DNA of 64,000 nt from Bradyrhizobium cosmicum (GCF_007290395.2 NZ_CP041656.2:6262001-6326000), one strand, 5' to 3'. Shown: positions 19,198 to 27,929, counted from the stretch's first letter. The notes: generated by a model not told the origin, from the letters alone. A program made the numbers and translations.

Positions 19198-19848
19198 ATG
19201 TACAAGCTCTATTCGATGCAGCGCTCCGGCAACAGCTACAAGGTCCGCCTTGCGCTGGCGCTGTTGAACGTGCCTTACGAAGCGGTCGAGGTGGACATTC
19301 TGCGCGGCGAGAGCCGCACGCCGGACTTTCTGACCAAGAACCCGTCGGGCCAGGTGCCGCTGCTCGAGGTCGGCGACGACCGCTATCTCGCCGAGTCCAA
19401 CGCCATCCTCTGGTACGTCGCCGTCGGCACGCCGCTGGCGCCGGAGAACCGCATCGACCGTGCCGAGGCGCTGCAGTGGATGTTCTTCGAGCAGCACGCG
19501 CTCGAACCGAACATCGGGGCTGCCTATTTCTGGCTGTCGCTGGTCAAGGGCGGCCGCGACCTGCAGACCCACGCGCTGGAGGACTGGATGGAGCGCGGTT
19601 ATGGCGCGCTCCAGGTGATGGAGAACCATCTCAAGACCAACGCCTATTTCGCGGCCCGCCAACTCACGGTCGCCGACATCGCGCTGTACGGCTACACCCA
19701 TCTTGCCGACCGCTGCGACTTCGACCTCGTGGCCTTCCCGGCGATCCGGGACTGGCTGAAGCGCGTCGAAGCCGCTCCCGGCTTCGTGGCGATGGACTGG
19801 CGGCCGGCCGACATCGATAACCCCGCCAGCATCGCGGCGGGCGCCTGA
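19198..19848 (+). CDS. Glutathione S-transferase family protein, 216 aa
   Basis: Predicted cytosolic GST. The thioredoxin-like domain starts MYKLYSMQRSGNSYKVRLAL, with KNPSGQVPLLEVGDDRYLAESNAILWYVA carrying the cis-Pro and the glutathione-binding ESNAI. The C-terminal helical domain includes FAARQLTVADIALYGYTHLADRCDFDL, the N-cap box region. The start at 19198 matches the fold; an upstream in-frame start would add 21 unrelated residues. It is about 35-40 percent like the GST at 1674-2264 by eye. Substrate unknown. Confidence 0.9.
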   Translation: MYKLYSMQRSGNSYKVRLALALLNVPYEAVEVDILRGESRTPDFLTKNPSGQVPLLEVGDDRYLAESNAILWYVAVGTPLAPENRIDRAEALQWMFFEQHALEPNIGAAYFWLSLVKGGRDLQTHALEDWMERGYGALQVMENHLKTNAYFAARQLTVADIALYGYTHLADRCDFDLVAFPAIRDWLKRVEAAPGFVAMDWRPADIDNPASIAAGA

Positions 19849-20001
19849 AAGGCTCCGTCGTTAGGGAATAGCGGGCATATCGCCAATCTTTGCCGCAATC
19901 CCGCCATTTTCATCACATGAGCCGCCGCAATATTGCCGGTTGAAATTGTGAAGTTGTTCGGCGTCGCGGGTGATTCGCCCGCACGTTGAAGGATTTAGAC
20001 C

Positions 20002-20178
20002 ATGATTCGGGCGTCCGGCACGGCCGGCTTTCAAGGCCGTCCCGATACCGTCGCATCTACCCGGTTAACCAACGCGGTCGCGGCCTCGCTCGCCATCGCC
20101 GCGCTGTCGCTGTGTCTGATCGTCACCCTGACGGTGCTGTCGACCAAAGCGACCATGGCGATGGGTCTGCCGGTCTGA
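20002..20178 (+). CDS. Small membrane protein, 58 aa
   Basis: A short frame starting MIRASGTAGFQGRPDTVAST and followed by one clear membrane helix (about residues 26-47, AASLAIAALSLCLIVTLTVL). The ATG has GAAGGA ten bases upstream and codon use is GC-rich at third positions. It has no recognised family. Together with the next small frame and the PAS protein it forms a run of three plus-strand membrane genes. Reality is supported by the SD and helix but not by homology. Confidence 0.55.
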   Translation: MIRASGTAGFQGRPDTVASTRLTNAVAASLAIAALSLCLIVTLTVLSTKATMAMGLPV

Positions 20179-20263
20179 TCCCCGTTTCATCCTGGATCAT
20201 GCTTCACGGCGCCAAGAAACCTTAGATCTGGCCCGCGCCGACCGGTATCGCGACAGGATTTCG

Positions 20264-20422
20264 ATGAAATCACCTGTGGTCGTCGTTGCAATCACCCTGA
20301 CTGCGGCCATCCTGGTCGCGGCATCGCTGCTGATTTTCACCGGCATGCGCAAAAGCTCGGGGACCTCGACGCTGAATGCGCCTGCGCAGCAGCAGCGCCT
20401 CAGACACACGCATTTGGTCTAA
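20264..20422 (+). CDS. Small membrane protein, 52 aa
   Basis: A short frame with an N-terminal membrane helix (VVVVAITLTAAILVAASLLI at about residues 5-24), then a basic, Gln-rich tail ending HTHLV. The SD is AGGA seven bases before the ATG. It sits 85 bases after another tiny membrane protein. No family recognised. Moderate evidence only. Confidence 0.45.
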   Translation: MKSPVVVVAITLTAAILVAASLLIFTGMRKSSGTSTLNAPAQQQRLRHTHLV

Positions 20423-20551
20423 AATCTTCCGAAAGCTTTGCGCGCCCTCACAGCCGCTTCTTAAGCGTTCCGCGCGATTTCGCACTGCAACCGCGCAACG
20501 ATCAGTCAGTGTCGCGGCCTTATCTCGTTCAGGAAGGAACGAGTCAGGCCC

Positions 20552-21364
20552 ATGCGATTCGGATGGCGTGCGATCTCCGGTCCTGTGCTGACGGCAGCGG
20601 TCGCGCTGCTGGCGATCCTGCTCGATCGTCATGTCCCCATCCCCTCGCCCGCGCCGCTGCTCGTCGGTATCGTCGCGCTGGCGGGAACGCTGTCGGGCTT
20701 CGCCTCGGCCATGACCAGCGCGGCGCTCGCCGTGATCGGCGCTGGGCTGTTCTTCCTCAGCCATCACGGCGTATCCTTCGGCGCAGCAGCGGATCTGGTC
20801 CGGCTTGGCCTGCTCGCCATGACAGCCTTCGGCACCGCAGGCATCACCGGCCTGATGCGTGAGCGGCTGCTCGACACCTTCGCCGCCGAGCGAAAGAGCC
20901 ACGCCACCGCCACGCGGCTGTCGGCCGCGCTCGACGAGGTCGACATCGGCATCGTGCTGCTCGATGCGGAGACGCGAGCCGAATTCATCAACCGCGCCTT
21001 TCGCGACTATTTCGCGCTGCCGGACGAAATCGCCGACGCAAAGCCGCCGTTCGTCGCGCTGATGTATCACGGCCGCGACACCGGCGCATTCGAGCTCCCG
21101 GAAGACGAGCTCGGCACCTTCATCGCGCAGCGCATGGAAACGGTGCGGATCGGCGATGCCACACCGATCAACGTCAATCTGCGCAATGGCGAGGTGCTGC
21201 GCTTCGTCTGCGCCGTGCTGCCCGACGGCGGCCGCATGCTGAGCTACACGCCGGTGACCGACCTCGTGCGCCACACCGACGCGCCCTCGCGCGCCGACTA
21301 CTACCGATCGCTGCGCGATCCCACCGGCCGCAGGCTGATCCGGTATCTGCGCGTCGCGGAGTGA
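20552..21364 (+). CDS. Membrane PAS-domain protein, 270 aa
   Basis: Probable membrane sensor lacking an output domain. Residues 10-100 hold about three hydrophobic helices (PVLTAAVALLAILL; LLVGIVALAGTLSGFAS; AADLVRLGLLAMTAFGTAG). From about residue 118 a PAS fold follows: LSAALDEVDIGIVLLDAETRAEFINRAFRDYFALPDEIA, with later strands GEVLRFVCAVLPDGGRMLSYTPVTDLV. The C-terminal 30 residues are basic and contain no kinase, GGDEF or methyltransferase signature, so it must signal through a partner, or the PAS has another role. The nearest upstream genes are two tiny membrane proteins. Confidence 0.8.
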   Translation: MRFGWRAISGPVLTAAVALLAILLDRHVPIPSPAPLLVGIVALAGTLSGFASAMTSAALAVIGAGLFFLSHHGVSFGAAADLVRLGLLAMTAFGTAGITGLMRERLLDTFAAERKSHATATRLSAALDEVDIGIVLLDAETRAEFINRAFRDYFALPDEIADAKPPFVALMYHGRDTGAFELPEDELGTFIAQRMETVRIGDATPINVNLRNGEVLRFVCAVLPDGGRMLSYTPVTDLVRHTDAPSRADYYRSLRDPTGRRLIRYLRVAE

Positions 21365-21436
21365 TGCGAGAGCACGATTGATTGGCGCGCCCATCATCAC
21401 GTATGAAGGGCCTCCATCGGCCGCGGGAATTTTCAG

Positions 21437-21892
21437 ATGTCGCTCAGCATTCGCTCCGTCACCAAGCAGGACTACGATCAGTGGCTGCCGCTGTGGGACG
21501 GCTACAACGCCTTTTACGGCCGCTCGGGCCCGACCGCGCTCGCGCCCGAGATCACGAGGATGACGTGGCAGCGCTTCTTCGATGCCTATGAGCCGGTGCA
21601 TGCGCTGGTCGCAGAGAGCGACGGCAAGCTGCTCGGGCTGACGCACTATCTGTTTCATCGCAGCACCACCGCGATCGAGCCGTCGTGCTATTTGCAGGAC
21701 CTGTTCACGAGCGAAGCCGCGCGGGGCAAGGGCGTCGGCTCGGCGTTGATCCATGGCGTCTATGAGCGCGCCAGGCTCGCGGGATCGCCGCGGGTCTACT
21801 GGCAGACGCACGAGACCAACGTCACGGCGCAGCGCCTGTACGACCAGGTTGCCGAGCGCTCGGGCTTCATCGTCTATCGCAAGGTGTTCTGA
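21437..21892 (+). CDS. GNAT family N-acetyltransferase, 151 aa
   Basis: Acetyl-CoA-dependent transferase. It begins LSIRSVTKQDYDQWLPLWDGYNAFYG, a form common in a GNAT subgroup. The acetyl-CoA loop is ARGKGVGSALIHGVYERA (R/KxxGxG/A) and the terminal part is VYWQTHETNVTAQRLYDQVAERSGFIVYRK, typical of GNATs acting on small amines. A terminator-like hairpin lies about 115 bases downstream. Substrate unknown. Confidence 0.87.
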   Translation: MSLSIRSVTKQDYDQWLPLWDGYNAFYGRSGPTALAPEITRMTWQRFFDAYEPVHALVAESDGKLLGLTHYLFHRSTTAIEPSCYLQDLFTSEAARGKGVGSALIHGVYERARLAGSPRVYWQTHETNVTAQRLYDQVAERSGFIVYRKVF

Positions 21893-22008
21893 TCTTCGCC
21901 AGCCGGACGCCCTGTGGATAACTTTGCCTGTCACCGGCGCGTAACACTCCGGGACTAGGTTGCAGCTGCGTCTGGTCAGGCCCCCCGTCACCGATCAAGC
22001 GCCCCAAA

Positions 22009-22053
22009 GCGGTCCCCGTCAGTCGCCGCGTCTGACAGGGGCCGCATTTTTTT
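22009..22053 (+). terminator. Intrinsic terminator after the GNAT gene
   Basis: A 14-bp near-perfect stem GCGGTCCCCGTCAG/CTGACAGGGGCCGC (one G-U pair, one mismatch), 9-base loop, followed by ATTTTTTT. It also insulates the aldo/keto reductase gene. Confidence 0.85.
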
Positions 22054-22152
22054 GCCCGCGATTGCCAAGCATGGCAGCAGCGCGGCCGGCGCCTTGCTGC
22101 TGCGGCGCACCGCGGTCACAATGAGCGCTGCTTTCTCCTGACAGGACTTCCC

Positions 22153-23094
22153 ATGGAAATTCGTAATCTCGGCGCCTCCGGCCTGCGCGTGTCCGCCGTC
22201 GGGCTCGGCTGCAACAATTTCGGCCAGCGCATCGACCTCGAAGCCTCGCGCAAGGTGATCCATCGCGCGCTCGACAGCGGCATCACGCTGTTCGACACCG
22301 CCGACATCTATTCGAACATGGGCGGCTCGGAAAACGTGCTGGGCGCGGTGCTCGGCGATCGCCGCAAGGACATCGTGCTGGCGACGAAATACTCCAAGCC
22401 GATGGCCGAGGACGGCACCAAGCAGGGCGCCTCGCGCCGCTACATCATGGCGGCCGTGGAAGCGAGCCTGAAGCGGCTGAAGACCGATTACATCGATCTC
22501 TACCAGCAGCACGATTACGATCCGCTGACGCCGATCGAGGAAAGCCTGCGCGCGCTCGACGATCTCGTCCGGCAAGGCAAGGTCCGCTATATCGGCAATT
22601 CGAACTTTCCGGCGTGGCGCATCGCGGAGGCGGAGTACGTCGCTCGCGCGATGAATATCAGCCGCTTCGTTTCGTGCCAGGACGAATATTCGCTGGTCGT
22701 GCGCGACATCGAGAAGGACCTGTTGCCTGCTGCGCAAGAATACAAGCTCGGCCTGTTGCCGTTCTTCCCGCTCGCCAGCGGACTCCTGACCGGCAAGTAC
22801 AAGAAGGGCGAGGCCGCACCCGGCGACACCCGCTTCGGCCAGACGCCGCGGCTCCGCGACCGCTACGTCACGCCGCGCAACGAGGCCATCGTCGAGAAGC
22901 TGCAGGCCTTCGCGCAGGCGCGCGGCCACTCCATGCTCGAGCTCGCTTTCTCCTGGCTCGCCGGCCGCCCGCAGGTCTCAAGCGTCATCGCCGGCGCGAC
23001 CCGCGCCGAGCAGATCGAGCAGAACGTCAAGGCCATCGCGTGGAAGCTGACCGCCGAGGAGATGGCGGAGATCGACAAGATCACGCAAGCTTAA
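22153..23094 (+). CDS. Aldo/keto reductase, 313 aa
   Basis: NADPH-dependent (beta/alpha)8 oxidoreductase of an unknown carbonyl. It begins MEIRNLGASGLRVSAVGLGC. The catalytic Asp-Tyr pair is in LFDTADIYSNMGGSENVLG, Lys in VLATKYSKP, and His in YIDLYQQHDYDPLTP, where the usual LxxxHxxD is LYQQHDYD. The NADP-binding tail SSVIAGATRAEQIEQNVKA is present. Length is normal. It closes with a widespread palindromic repeat overlapping its stop, and its left boundary is a strong terminator, so it is monocistronic. Confidence 0.92.
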   Translation: MEIRNLGASGLRVSAVGLGCNNFGQRIDLEASRKVIHRALDSGITLFDTADIYSNMGGSENVLGAVLGDRRKDIVLATKYSKPMAEDGTKQGASRRYIMAAVEASLKRLKTDYIDLYQQHDYDPLTPIEESLRALDDLVRQGKVRYIGNSNFPAWRIAEAEYVARAMNISRFVSCQDEYSLVVRDIEKDLLPAAQEYKLGLLPFFPLASGLLTGKYKKGEAAPGDTRFGQTPRLRDRYVTPRNEAIVEKLQAFAQARGHSMLELAFSWLAGRPQVSSVIAGATRAEQIEQNVKAIAWKLTAEEMAEIDKITQA

Positions 23095-23144
23095 AGCATG
23101 ATCCGGAAAAGTGTGAAGCGGTTTTCCGGAAAGATCATGCTCAA
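23095..23144. repeat. Palindromic repeat, GCATGATCCGGAAAA class
   Basis: GCATGATCCGGAAAAGTGTG is mirrored by GGTTTTCCGGAAAGATCATG, a form I recall as widespread in Rhizobiales genomes. It directly follows the aldo/keto reductase stop and can serve as a 3' hairpin. Confidence 0.88.
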
Positions 23145-23163
23145 ACAATAAGCCGGCGCGGCG

Positions 23164-23487
23164 CTACTTCGCGCCGCCGCCGACCGTCTGGATCACCTCG
23201 AAGCCTTCGAATTGCGGATGGCCGAGATAGGACGGCTTGTGATCCCCGGCCCGCGCGTGCGCCGCACGGAACGCCTCGGATTTGGTCCAGGCCTCGAATG
23301 CGGCATGGTTCGCCCAGATCGTGTGCGAGGCATAGAGCGTATGGTCCTCGAGCTCCGGCCCCTTCAGCAAGTGGAATTCGACGAAGCCCGGCACCTTGTC
23401 CAGGTGCGTGTCGCGCGTCAGCCAGACCTGCTCGAAGGCGGACTCGGAGCCCTTGGCGACGCGGAAGCGGTTCATGGCGATGTACAT
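23164..23487 (-). CDS. Antibiotic biosynthesis monooxygenase (ABM)-fold protein, 107 aa
   Basis: A small dimeric ferredoxin-like-fold protein of the ABM/heme-degrading group. It starts MYIAMNRFRVAKGSESAFEQ, with the typical FEQVW.TR..HLD..PGFVEFHLLKGPE strand pair, then HTIWANHAAFEAWTKSEAFRAAHA. The ATG at 23485-23487 follows AGGAG. The family includes heme monooxygenases of the HmoA/IsdG type; the conserved Asn and His for heme cannot be judged by eye. Its right neighbour region holds a palindromic repeat. Confidence 0.85.
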   Translation of the reverse strand: MYIAMNRFRVAKGSESAFEQVWLTRDTHLDKVPGFVEFHLLKGPELEDHTLYASHTIWANHAAFEAWTKSEAFRAAHARAGDHKPSYLGHPQFEGFEVIQTVGGGAK

Positions 23488-23518
23488 GGGTGGTCTCCTG
23501 ATGCCCGGCACATCATGT

Positions 23519-23562
23519 CGTCATTCCGGGACGCGCCGCAAGGCGCGGGCCCCGGAATGACG
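23519..23562. repeat. Palindromic repeat, GTCATTCCGGG class, copy 1
   Basis: GTCATTCCGGGACGCGCC and GGCGCGGGCCCCGGAATGAC form an imperfect hairpin. The class recurs at 34615, 35537, 43441 and 50505. Confidence 0.85.
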
Positions 23563-23563
23563 G

Positions 23564-24787
23564 TCAGGCAACCAATCCCTTCATCGGCCTTGCGCTCGCG
23601 CTGTCGGGGAACACCGTCTCCGCGAGCACGCGATCAGACAGGCCGAACTGACCCTGCAGCACGCCCTTGATCACGGAACGCAAATCGGTGGTCGGCTTGA
23701 GGTCACGGCCTTCATAAAGGTTCGCTAGCTTCAGGCCAGGCCAGTCGGAGATGACGCGGCCGCCTTTCACGGCGCCGCCGGCGAGCAGCGCGATGGTGCC
23801 GGTGCCATGATCGGTGCCGTCGGTGCCGTTGATGCGCGCGGTGCGGCCGAACTCGGTGGCGACCACGATTGCGGTGTCGCGCCAGCGCTCGCCCAAACCG
23901 CTTTCGAATTCGGCGAGCGCGCCGTCGAGCCCGCCGAGCAGGAAGGCGAGACGCCCGACGGGGCCGCCTTCATTGGCATGCGTGTCCCAGCCGTCGAATG
24001 CGAGCGCGGCAATGCGCGGGCCGTCATCGGCCGCCATCAGCTTTGCCGCCCCGCGCGCCACCTGCCGCATCTGCGCGACCTGGTTGCCGGGCTTCGGCTT
24101 CATGTCGTCGCCGCTCGCGACCTTGTCGAGCTGGAGGCCCTGCGACAGCGCCGAAGCCAGCGCGGGATCGCGGTGACGATAGAGATCGACCAGCCGCATC
24201 GCGGTGTCGTCATCGGCCTGCGGCAGCGCGACCGGGGCCCAGCCGACGGTCGGCGCATTGCCGCGCAGCACCAGCGGCGTGGTCGGACCGACCGCGAGGC
24301 CGCTGGATACACGCTCGCCGCGCGGCAGCGCTTCCAGCGCGCGGTTGAGCCAGCCGGATTGCACCCGGCCCGGCCCGGCATAGCCGCTTTCGAGCACGTC
24401 CTGGCCATCGAAATGCGAGCGGTCGCGATAGGGCGTCGCGACTGCATGGATCACCGCGGCATGTTGATCGCGATACATGCGCGCGAACTCGGGCATCGAC
24501 GGATGCAGCGCGAAGAAGCTGTCGAGCATGAGCGCGGTATGCGCACCTTCCGCCGTCAGCGCGATCGATCCGTGCAGGCCGGCATAGTCGGGGTCACCGA
24601 CCGGCGCGACGGTCGAGAGCCCGTCGAGCGCGCCGCGCAGGATCACCACGACCAGCCTGGGATCGCGCCCGTCGGCCGCGCGCGCGAATTTCGGCAAATA
24701 GGCCCAGGCCGCGAAGGAGGCGCCGCCGAGCAGCAGCCCTCGGCGCGAGGTGAGGAGGCGGTTCTCGACGCAATCGATCATCTTCAT
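23564..24787 (-). CDS. DUF1501 family exported protein, 407 aa
   Basis: Secreted or periplasmic protein of the alkaline-phosphatase/sulfatase-like DUF1501 family. A twin-arginine signal (LLTSRRGLLLGGASFAAWA, residues 11-29) indicates folded export by Tat. Core segments include VVVILRGALDGLSTVAPVGD, YRDRSHFDGQDVLESG, ALAFDGWDTHANEG and TAIVVATEFGRTARINGTDG, with His and Asp positions that could bind metal. Its ATG overlaps the DUF1800 stop as ATGA, so translation is coupled. Function is undefined, but the pair is recurrent across bacteria. Confidence 0.9.
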   Translation of the reverse strand: MKMIDCVENRLLTSRRGLLLGGASFAAWAYLPKFARAADGRDPRLVVVILRGALDGLSTVAPVGDPDYAGLHGSIALTAEGAHTALMLDSFFALHPSMPEFARMYRDQHAAVIHAVATPYRDRSHFDGQDVLESGYAGPGRVQSGWLNRALEALPRGERVSSGLAVGPTTPLVLRGNAPTVGWAPVALPQADDDTAMRLVDLYRHRDPALASALSQGLQLDKVASGDDMKPKPGNQVAQMRQVARGAAKLMAADDGPRIAALAFDGWDTHANEGGPVGRLAFLLGGLDGALAEFESGLGERWRDTAIVVATEFGRTARINGTDGTDHGTGTIALLAGGAVKGGRVISDWPGLKLANLYEGRDLKPTTDLRSVIKGVLQGQFGLSDRVLAETVFPDSASARPMKGLVA

Positions 24788-26331
24788 CTCCGCTGCATTT
24801 CCGGCGACATCAACAGCAGGGCCAGGGCCTGCTGCCGCGATTCCGCGCGCTCGATGGTCTTGCGGGTTTCGATCGAGGCCGCGTCCGCCGCGGCGAATTC
24901 CAGCAGGTCGAGCGGATCGATGTTGTTGCCGAGCCGCGCCCCCAATTGCGCGGCGATGTCGAGCCGCAGCTTCATGCCCTCAGGTGCGGCCCAGGCGGCG
25001 CTTGTGTCGGGGAAACCGTTCGGCCCTGCCGGTGTCCACAAGGGCTGGCCGAGCAGATTGAGACTGCTGAGATAGGCGCCGGGATCCTCCGGCACGCGCG
25101 CGAGCAGCCTGCCGCTCGCGACCAGGAAGTCATACGGCGACCGCATCTTGGTCAGCGGCGCCTTCCAGGCCTCGTCGGAATCGACCAGCGCCGTCGCCAG
25201 CGCCTTGAGATCCCCGTCAGTCTTGACGAAGACATCGCGCAGGCGCGCCACCAGGGCCGGCGGCGGATCGTCGGCGACGAAGTGACGGACGAATTTGGTG
25301 GCGACGAAATTCGCGGTCGATGGATGGCGCGCGATGTCGGCGAGCGCGGCCTCGCCCTGTGCCAGCCCCGTCGCCTCGTAGGTCTTGCCGAGCAGCATTT
25401 GCGCCCCCGGCTGGTGCGCATTGGCGTTGAACGCGAAGGAGCCGGGCGTGCCGAGCTGCCCCTGCCGTCCGGCAAAGGTCCAGCCCGTGATGATGCGCGC
25501 GAGCGAGGTCACGTCCTCCTGTGTGTAGCCGCCGCCGACGCCGAGCGTATGCAGCTCCATGATCTCGCGCGCGAGGTTCTCGTTCAGCCCGCGCTTGCGG
25601 TTCTGCCCTGCACGCGAATCCGGTCCGAGCGATTGCTGATTGTCGAGGAAGAACAGCATGGCCGGATGCTGCTCGACCGCCTTGAGCATGTCGGCGAACC
25701 GCCCGAGCACATGCGGCCGGATCGCCTCACGCTCGAACGCGCCGGCCCAGATCCGTGCCAGTTCGCCCTTGCTCGCGGAGATGCAGAAATGGTTCGACCA
25801 GAATACGACGAGCCGCTCGGTGAAGCCGCACTCCGCCAGCGTCGCGCGCTGCAGCCGCGCCAGCGCCTCGGCGCGAAAGGTTTTCTGGATCACGTTGAGC
25901 GGCTGCGGCGCCGGTTTTGCGGCGGGCGGCGCGGCCGTATTCGGCTGCATCGTATCCGGCTTCGCCTCGGTCATCTGGCCGGCGATCTCGGTTGCGACCG
26001 TATTCAGCGAGAGATTGCGGCGTGACGCGGGCTTCGGATCGGTTGGCGCCTGTTGCGGCGCTTCAGCGGGCGCGGCGGCTTTGGCCGTTTCTTTGGCGGC
26101 TTCGCGCGCCTGCTTGAGCTGGTCCTGATAGGCGAACACGGCCTGGCCGAGTTGCGGCGTCGATTGCAGGCCGGGCGCCTCCAGCAGCACGCCGTTCGGA
26201 CGCGCCAGCTCCGCCTTCACGAAGCCGCGCGGATCGCTGGCTGCGTTGATCAGATCGCCGGACGCCCCGCCGCGGGCCCCGAAGCCGAAACGGTTGAGCG
26301 CGACGAGCGCGGCTTGCGAATCGCGGGCCAT
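24784..26331 (-). CDS. DUF1800 family protein, 515 aa
   Basis: Partner of the DUF1501 protein. It starts MARDSQAALVALNRFGFGAR; a long Ala/Pro/Gln linker (about residues 70-140) is followed by the DUF1800 core: LVVFWSNHFCISASKG, the ENLAREIMELHTLGVGGGYTQEDV motif, LARIITGWTF, HPSTANFVATKFVRHFVADDPP and the final RQQALALLLMSPEMQRR. The start at 26329-26331 is favoured by AAGGA eight bases upstream; the frame continues open upstream but is antisense to other genes. No signal peptide is obvious, unlike the DUF1501 partner. Role unknown, probably cell-surface or oxidative. Confidence 0.9.
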   Translation of the reverse strand: MARDSQAALVALNRFGFGARGGASGDLINAASDPRGFVKAELARPNGVLLEAPGLQSTPQLGQAVFAYQDQLKQAREAAKETAKAAAPAEAPQQAPTDPKPASRRNLSLNTVATEIAGQMTEAKPDTMQPNTAAPPAAKPAPQPLNVIQKTFRAEALARLQRATLAECGFTERLVVFWSNHFCISASKGELARIWAGAFEREAIRPHVLGRFADMLKAVEQHPAMLFFLDNQQSLGPDSRAGQNRKRGLNENLAREIMELHTLGVGGGYTQEDVTSLARIITGWTFAGRQGQLGTPGSFAFNANAHQPGAQMLLGKTYEATGLAQGEAALADIARHPSTANFVATKFVRHFVADDPPPALVARLRDVFVKTDGDLKALATALVDSDEAWKAPLTKMRSPYDFLVASGRLLARVPEDPGAYLSSLNLLGQPLWTPAGPNGFPDTSAAWAAPEGMKLRLDIAAQLGARLGNNIDPLDLLEFAAADAASIETRKTIERAESRQQALALLLMSPEMQRR

Positions 26332-26445
26332 CGATTTGTCCTTCGCGCGTTGCCAACCGCTTTGCGAGTCCATGCGCAGCGCATAATATACCGCAGCGGG
26401 AGATGAACCCGACATGAAAATGACGGCGAAGTTTTTGCGGCAATC

Positions 26446-26643
26446 ATGACAAATCCGAAAGAATCCGCGACGCCGGAACCGCGCCGCCTCGCCTGTTCCC
26501 GCTGCGGCACCGAGTTCGGCTGCGATCTCTCGGGCACGTGCTGGTGCGCGGAGGAAACGGCAAAGCTGCCGATGCCGGTCAAGGGCGAGGATTGTCTGTG
26601 CCGGGAGTGTCTGCGCAAGGCAGCCGCGGTTCCCGCGAAATAG
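26446..26643 (+). CDS. Cysteine-rich CWC-type small zinc protein, 65 aa
   Basis: A short basic protein with LACSRCGTEFGCDLSGTCWC at residues 15-34 and EDCLCRECLRKA at 48-59. The eight cysteines in CxxC and CxC pairs suggest two zinc sites; CWC is the family name. It is transcribed divergently from DUF1800, 114 bases apart. Role unknown. Confidence 0.8.
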   Translation: MTNPKESATPEPRRLACSRCGTEFGCDLSGTCWCAEETAKLPMPVKGEDCLCRECLRKAAAVPAK

Positions 26644-26838
26644 CCGGCGGTGACCATGGCGCGTCTCGCGCCTGACGAAGACCTGCGCCACCGACCGCTC
26701 GTGCAGCAAGCGCATGAAAGCCAGATCAGACCATCTTCTTAGAGCTCCATTTACCTTCGCACGGCGAGGCCCGTAAAATACCACATCTCTTAACCAGACA
26801 CGGCTAAGTTGCGACCCGTCAATTCGAGTACGCCGCGC

Positions 26839-27435
26839 ATGAGCCGCTTCATTCTCCTGACCTGCATGGCGTTCGCCTCCGCCTTCGTCGGCATCTCCTG
26901 GGCATTGCGCGGATTTCCGACCTATTCCTTTTCGCTGATCGGCGAACTGAGACCGACGCTCACCACAACATTCGGCGACGAAAGCTCCAAGGCACGTGAC
27001 CGCAAGATGTGGGAAGCGGAGCACACCGCGATGAGCGACAAGAATCCGAAGCTCGACGCGTTGCGCATGGACGCGTTGCAGGCCGGCACTGCCTACGCCA
27101 TGTCGCCTTGCGATGACACGATGAAAGCCAATCTCATCGCGGCCACCTCGGCCTATGCGCGCGGCTACGCCGAGATCTACGACTGTTCGACCCCGGCCAT
27201 GGGAATGTTCTGCAGCGAGAAGAAGCGCGACCAGGCCAACGCGGCATATTCGACGCCGCTCGACATGCGCGTCAGGACCGCGCTCGCGGAGGCCTTCGAA
27301 CAGAAGGGCGTGGTCAAAGAGGATTTCCCGGAGGACATCCGTCTTACCGTCCAGCAATTCGCGGGTCCGGGTCTGTGGTCAGATCCATCACCGATTTGCC
27401 TGCCGCGGCAACGCGCGACGGCGAGCCGCAAATGA
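26839..27435 (+). CDS. Membrane-anchored hypothetical protein, 198 aa
   Basis: Family not recognised. One N-terminal helix (MSRFILLTCMAFASAFVGIS) acts as signal or anchor, followed by a soluble domain with five Cys, e.g. MSPCDDTMKANLIAATSAYARG and YDCSTPAMGMFCSEKK. The start at 26839 follows the hydrophobic segment; a TTG ten codons upstream is a poorer choice. Its stop overlaps the next gene's ATG (ATGA), and both proteins share a single-helix N-terminus and an extracytoplasmic domain, suggesting one small complex. Confidence 0.65.
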   Translation: MSRFILLTCMAFASAFVGISWALRGFPTYSFSLIGELRPTLTTTFGDESSKARDRKMWEAEHTAMSDKNPKLDALRMDALQAGTAYAMSPCDDTMKANLIAATSAYARGYAEIYDCSTPAMGMFCSEKKRDQANAAYSTPLDMRVRTALAEAFEQKGVVKEDFPEDIRLTVQQFAGPGLWSDPSPICLPRQRATASRK

Positions 27436-27911
27436 GCCGCATCTGGATTATCGTTTGGGCGATCGTCATCTGGCAGATCGCAGCCTGGGCGTTCGCGCCC
27501 GAGCCTAAGGCCCGGCCAGCGGCCCCGATCGATGGCCCTGGATACGGCACCAGCGAGAAATATTCGGTAGACGGCAGAGCGATAAAGCGCGAGAGCGTGA
27601 TCGCCGCGCTGGAGCGGCCTTATGGCGCCCGCTGCACGGGCGAGGGCCGAAAGCAGTTCATCGGCGGCCTTGATTCATACTACTATCATCGCCAGAACCA
27701 GATGGAGCGCTATCCTGAGACGTTCGGCAAGCCCGGTGCCGACTACATTGCCAAACAATGGTCGACGGGCGAGGACAGGCGCATCGAGCGCCTGACTCAG
27801 GAAGCATACGCGCAAGGCTATTTCACGCTCTCCGACTTGGGCAGCGTCGCGCGCAAAATGGTCGAAAACGTCGTCAAAAACGAGCGCGTCACGGCGAAAG
27901 CCTGCGGGTGA
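27432..27911 (+). CDS. Membrane-anchored hypothetical protein, 159 aa
   Basis: Family not recognised. An N-terminal helix (IWIIVWAIVIWQIAAWAFA, residues 4-22) precedes a polar domain containing RESVIAALERPYGARCTGEG, SYYYHRQNQMERYPETFG and RIERLTQEAYAQGYFTLSDL. Two cysteines, one near residue 68 and one at the C-terminal end, could pair. It is coupled to the upstream gene by a 4-base ATGA overlap. The downstream GST is on the opposite strand, so this is the end of a two-gene unit. Confidence 0.65.
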   Translation: MSRIWIIVWAIVIWQIAAWAFAPEPKARPAAPIDGPGYGTSEKYSVDGRAIKRESVIAALERPYGARCTGEGRKQFIGGLDSYYYHRQNQMERYPETFGKPGADYIAKQWSTGEDRRIERLTQEAYAQGYFTLSDLGSVARKMVENVVKNERVTAKACG

Positions 27912-27929
27912 GAAGAGGCGCTCGCGGGC

